Source: CALJTV01 sp034435835 (lineage in GTDB: Bacteria > Chloroflexota > Dehalococcoidia > GIF9 > UBA5629). Taken from it: a stretch of 64,000 bases of DNA. The stretch spans positions 62,001 to 126,000 of the forward strand of contig DAOTWF010000030.1 of the NCBI GenBank assembly GCA_034435835.1, given 5' to 3'. Shown one piece after another: positions 62,496 to 64,000 of this stretch (the first letter of the stretch is position 1; each line of letters opens with the position of its first letter). Below the pieces are notes generated by a model that was given only the letters and a program-made list of their open reading frames with translations, was not told the origin of the DNA and searched no databases. A program made the translations under genes and the position numbers.

Positions 62496-62504
62496 TGCTA
62501 AAAT
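62496..62504 (+). promoter_or_regulatory. Extended -10 promoter of the fmdB-fmdB-thiE run
   Basis: TGC plus TAAAAT (62499-62504), an extended -10 element without a good -35. Predicted start near 62511, only about seven bases before the ATG at 62518. Confidence 0.45.
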
Positions 62505-62517
62505 GCAGTAAAGTATT

Positions 62518-62886
62518 ATGCCGATCTACGAGTACTGGTGCTACGATTGTCAGAAAAAGGTGTCCTTCCTGCAGATGGCATCATCTGGGGTAACGCCTTC
62601 ATGCCCACAATGCGGCAGCCAGAACCTGCACCGACTTTTTTCCACATTCGCTGTGCGTAAGACATACAAAGACATCTATGAAGACATACTTTCTGATACC
62701 AGCCTGACCAAGGGCATGCTAGCAAACGACCCCAGGGCACTGGCGGAATGGAACAGGAGGATCAGCCGGGACGAACCGGTGGCTCCTGAATACCAGGAGA
62801 TGCTGGAGAGGATGGAAAAAGGAGAGATGCCTGATACGAAGCCCGGCACTGGTATCACCTCACAAAAGCAGGGTCGTGAGGGGTGA
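62518..62886 (+). CDS. FmdB-type zinc-ribbon protein, first copy
   Basis: A 122-residue protein with the N-terminal FmdB ribbon: MPIYEYWCYDCQKK, then CPQCG about 20 residues on, and LHRLFSTFA. Four Cys would bind one zinc. The C-terminal half is charged and helical, with a partly conserved layout in its neighbour. FmdB domains were named from a putative formamidase regulator; the function here is unknown. No ribosome site is clear before the ATG. Confidence 0.85.
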   Translation: MPIYEYWCYDCQKKVSFLQMASSGVTPSCPQCGSQNLHRLFSTFAVRKTYKDIYEDILSDTSLTKGMLANDPRALAEWNRRISRDEPVAPEYQEMLERMEKGEMPDTKPGTGITSQKQGREG

Positions 62887-62893
62887 CAGACTT

Positions 62894-63265
62894 ATGCCCA
62901 TCTATGAATACTTCTGTCCCGCCTGCGGCAAAAAAAGCAGCGTCCTAATAAAAAGCCACACAGCCACTTTTGTGCCCAGATGCAGTCATTGTGGCAGCGC
63001 CGAACTCAGGCGTCTCCTATCCACCTTCGCCTACCACAGGTCCCTAAACAGTATCCATGAAGAAAGCGGCGAGCCTAGCCGTCCCGGACCTGACTACTAC
63101 AAAGACCCGCGCAATATAGGCAGATGGGTGGAAGAAAAGTTCAAGGACATGGGCATGGAACTACCGAGCCATCTCAAGCAGAAGATCGAAGCCGCAAGGG
63201 AAGGTGTGCTGCCAGACTCACTGAAGGACCTTCAAAGTGCCTCACCAGACACTGCGTATCATTGA
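62894..63265 (+). CDS. FmdB-type zinc-ribbon protein, second copy
   Basis: A 123-residue tandem paralogue: MPIYEYFCPACGKK, CSHCGS and LRRLLSTFAYH, followed by a longer helical tail. The ATG at 62894 is chosen for the GAGGGG about nine bases upstream, straddling the stop of the first copy. Its 3' end overlaps the thiE gene start by 29 bases, which suggests translational coupling. Confidence 0.83.
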   Translation: MPIYEYFCPACGKKSSVLIKSHTATFVPRCSHCGSAELRRLLSTFAYHRSLNSIHEESGEPSRPGPDYYKDPRNIGRWVEEKFKDMGMELPSHLKQKIEAAREGVLPDSLKDLQSASPDTAYH

Positions 63266-64000
63266 TGCCAATTGCAACCGTATCAGTGAGGGGCTGCGCG
63301 TCCTTGAGGACATAGCCCGCTTCATCCTCAACAATCAGCCCCTGAATCACCAGCTCAAAGCCCTGCGCCACGACCTGGTTAAAAGGCTAACCAGCCTTGG
63401 CACTGGTCTCATCACTGCCAGAGATACGGATACAGACGTGGGCACCGCTGGCATCCACACATCGACGCAAGCTGACCTCGCTGCCCTTGTAGCGGCGAAC
63501 GCCAAGCGTGTCGAGGAGGCATTGAGGGTGGTTGAAGAAATGGCAAAACTGCCCGAAATCAGTAGGCAGCTAGACTCTAGAACTTTTGAAACAGCCCGTT
63601 TCGCTCTGTATGCACTGGAGAAAGAACTCCTGTCCAGGCTGCTCCGCCATGACAAGGTTTCCCGTCTCAGAGGACTGTATGTCATCATCGATGCCGAAAC
63701 GCTGGGCTACAGGGATGAAACGAAAGTCGCCGCCCAGGCAATCAGCGGCGGTGCCAGCACTATCCAGCTCCGTGATAAAAAACGGAGCAAACGGGAACTC
63801 CTCCACCTTGCCCGTGAAATCAACGAACTGTGCCGCAATTCCAATACCCTTTTTATAATAAACGACCATCTCGACATCGCGCTGGTGGTGGAATGCGATG
63901 GGTTGCACATTGGGCAGGAAGACCTGCCCATATCTCTGATAAGGCGAGAACTGCAGGTGGAAAAACTGATCGGCATCTCCACACGCACCACCGAGCAGGC
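63237..64000 (+). CDS. thiE: ThiD2-ThiE fusion thiamine-phosphate synthase (3' end beyond the window)
   Basis: The GTG at 63237, with AAGGACC about eight bases upstream, opens a frame running past the window end (at least 254 codons). Residues 1-140: the ThiD2-type helical domain (RIIDANCNRISEGLRVLEDI and ALRHDLVKRL). From about residue 147: the ThiE TIM barrel, with GLYVIIDAE, GGASTIQLRDK (diphosphate-binding Arg-Asp), FIINDHLDIAL and DGLHIGQEDLP. The product joins HMP-PP and thiazole phosphate. No TPP riboswitch is seen upstream in the window. Confidence 0.93.
   Translation, partial: MPHQTLRIIDANCNRISEGLRVLEDIARFILNNQPLNHQLKALRHDLVKRLTSLGTGLITARDTDTDVGTAGIHTSTQADLAALVAANAKRVEEALRVVEEMAKLPEISRQLDSRTFETARFALYALEKELLSRLLRHDKVSRLRGLYVIIDAETLGYRDETKVAAQAISGGASTIQLRDKKRSKRELLHLAREINELCRNSNTLFIINDHLDIALVVECDGLHIGQEDLPISLIRRELQVEKLIGISTRTTEQ

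Overview
The window looks like a chromosomal segment of an anaerobic bacterium. The best guess is a Dehalococcoidia-type member of the Chloroflexota. That placement is an inference from gene content and order (aspS-tig-clpP, a ThiD2-ThiE fusion, an EF-P with an Arg tip, FmdB-type zinc ribbons, many Fe-S oxidoreductases), not from a marker-gene tree. Coding density is very high, genes sit in long co-directional runs with 4-base overlaps, and many intergenic gaps hold near-consensus sigma-70 promoters (TTGAC-like box, usually 17 bp, TATAAT-like box).

Layout. 1-4.1 kb: one large secreted surface protein built of DUF11 repeats. 4.2-5.8 kb: tRNA-Val and glnA, each with a clear promoter. 5.8-9.8 kb: two small proteins of unknown function, an AqpZ-type aquaporin and a HerA-like ATPase. 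10-17.6 kb: a formate dehydrogenase operon (nuoE-like, nuoF-like, fdhA with an in-frame UGA read here as selenocysteine, a NuoG-N/NfnB-type fusion flavoprotein, and a frameshifted stump of the partner nfnA/sudB gene). 17.7-21.4 kb: a P-type Ca2+-ATPase and an HdrB/HdrD-like Fe-S protein, divergent from a six-gene redox and CoA cluster (21.7-29.8 kb: two further CCG-type Fe-S proteins, an FAD oxidase, a DUF362 protein with an EF-hand loop, a crotonase and a CaiB/BaiF CoA-transferase). 30-34.2 kb: a phosphorelay cassette (periplasmic-sensor kinase, single-domain receiver, hybrid kinase). 34.2-39.8 kb: a short membrane-protein gene with its own promoter, an amidohydrolase, a small zinc-ribbon protein, two tRNA-Ser genes, a PLP decarboxylase and an FGGY sugar kinase.

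39.9-48.7 kb (+ strand): dprA, topA, aroQ, an aminopeptidase P family gene, efp, a PHP phosphoesterase, a formyltransferase-fold protein, a HAD-fold protein and a PfkB kinase. 48.7-62.4 kb (- strand): clpP, tig and aspS, then one compact run alaS-ruvX-aroE-sppA-aroC-aroKB-heme O synthase-tgt. With aroQ, most of the shikimate pathway is present. 62.5-64 kb (+): two FmdB-type zinc ribbons and a ThiD2-ThiE fusion cut by the window end.

The most interesting part is the 10-17.6 kb operon. One NuoE/NuoF NADH module is encoded with both a selenocysteine formate dehydrogenase and an NfnB-type transhydrogenase subunit, which suggests an electron-bifurcating or multi-donor complex linking formate, NAD(H), NADP(H) and ferredoxin.
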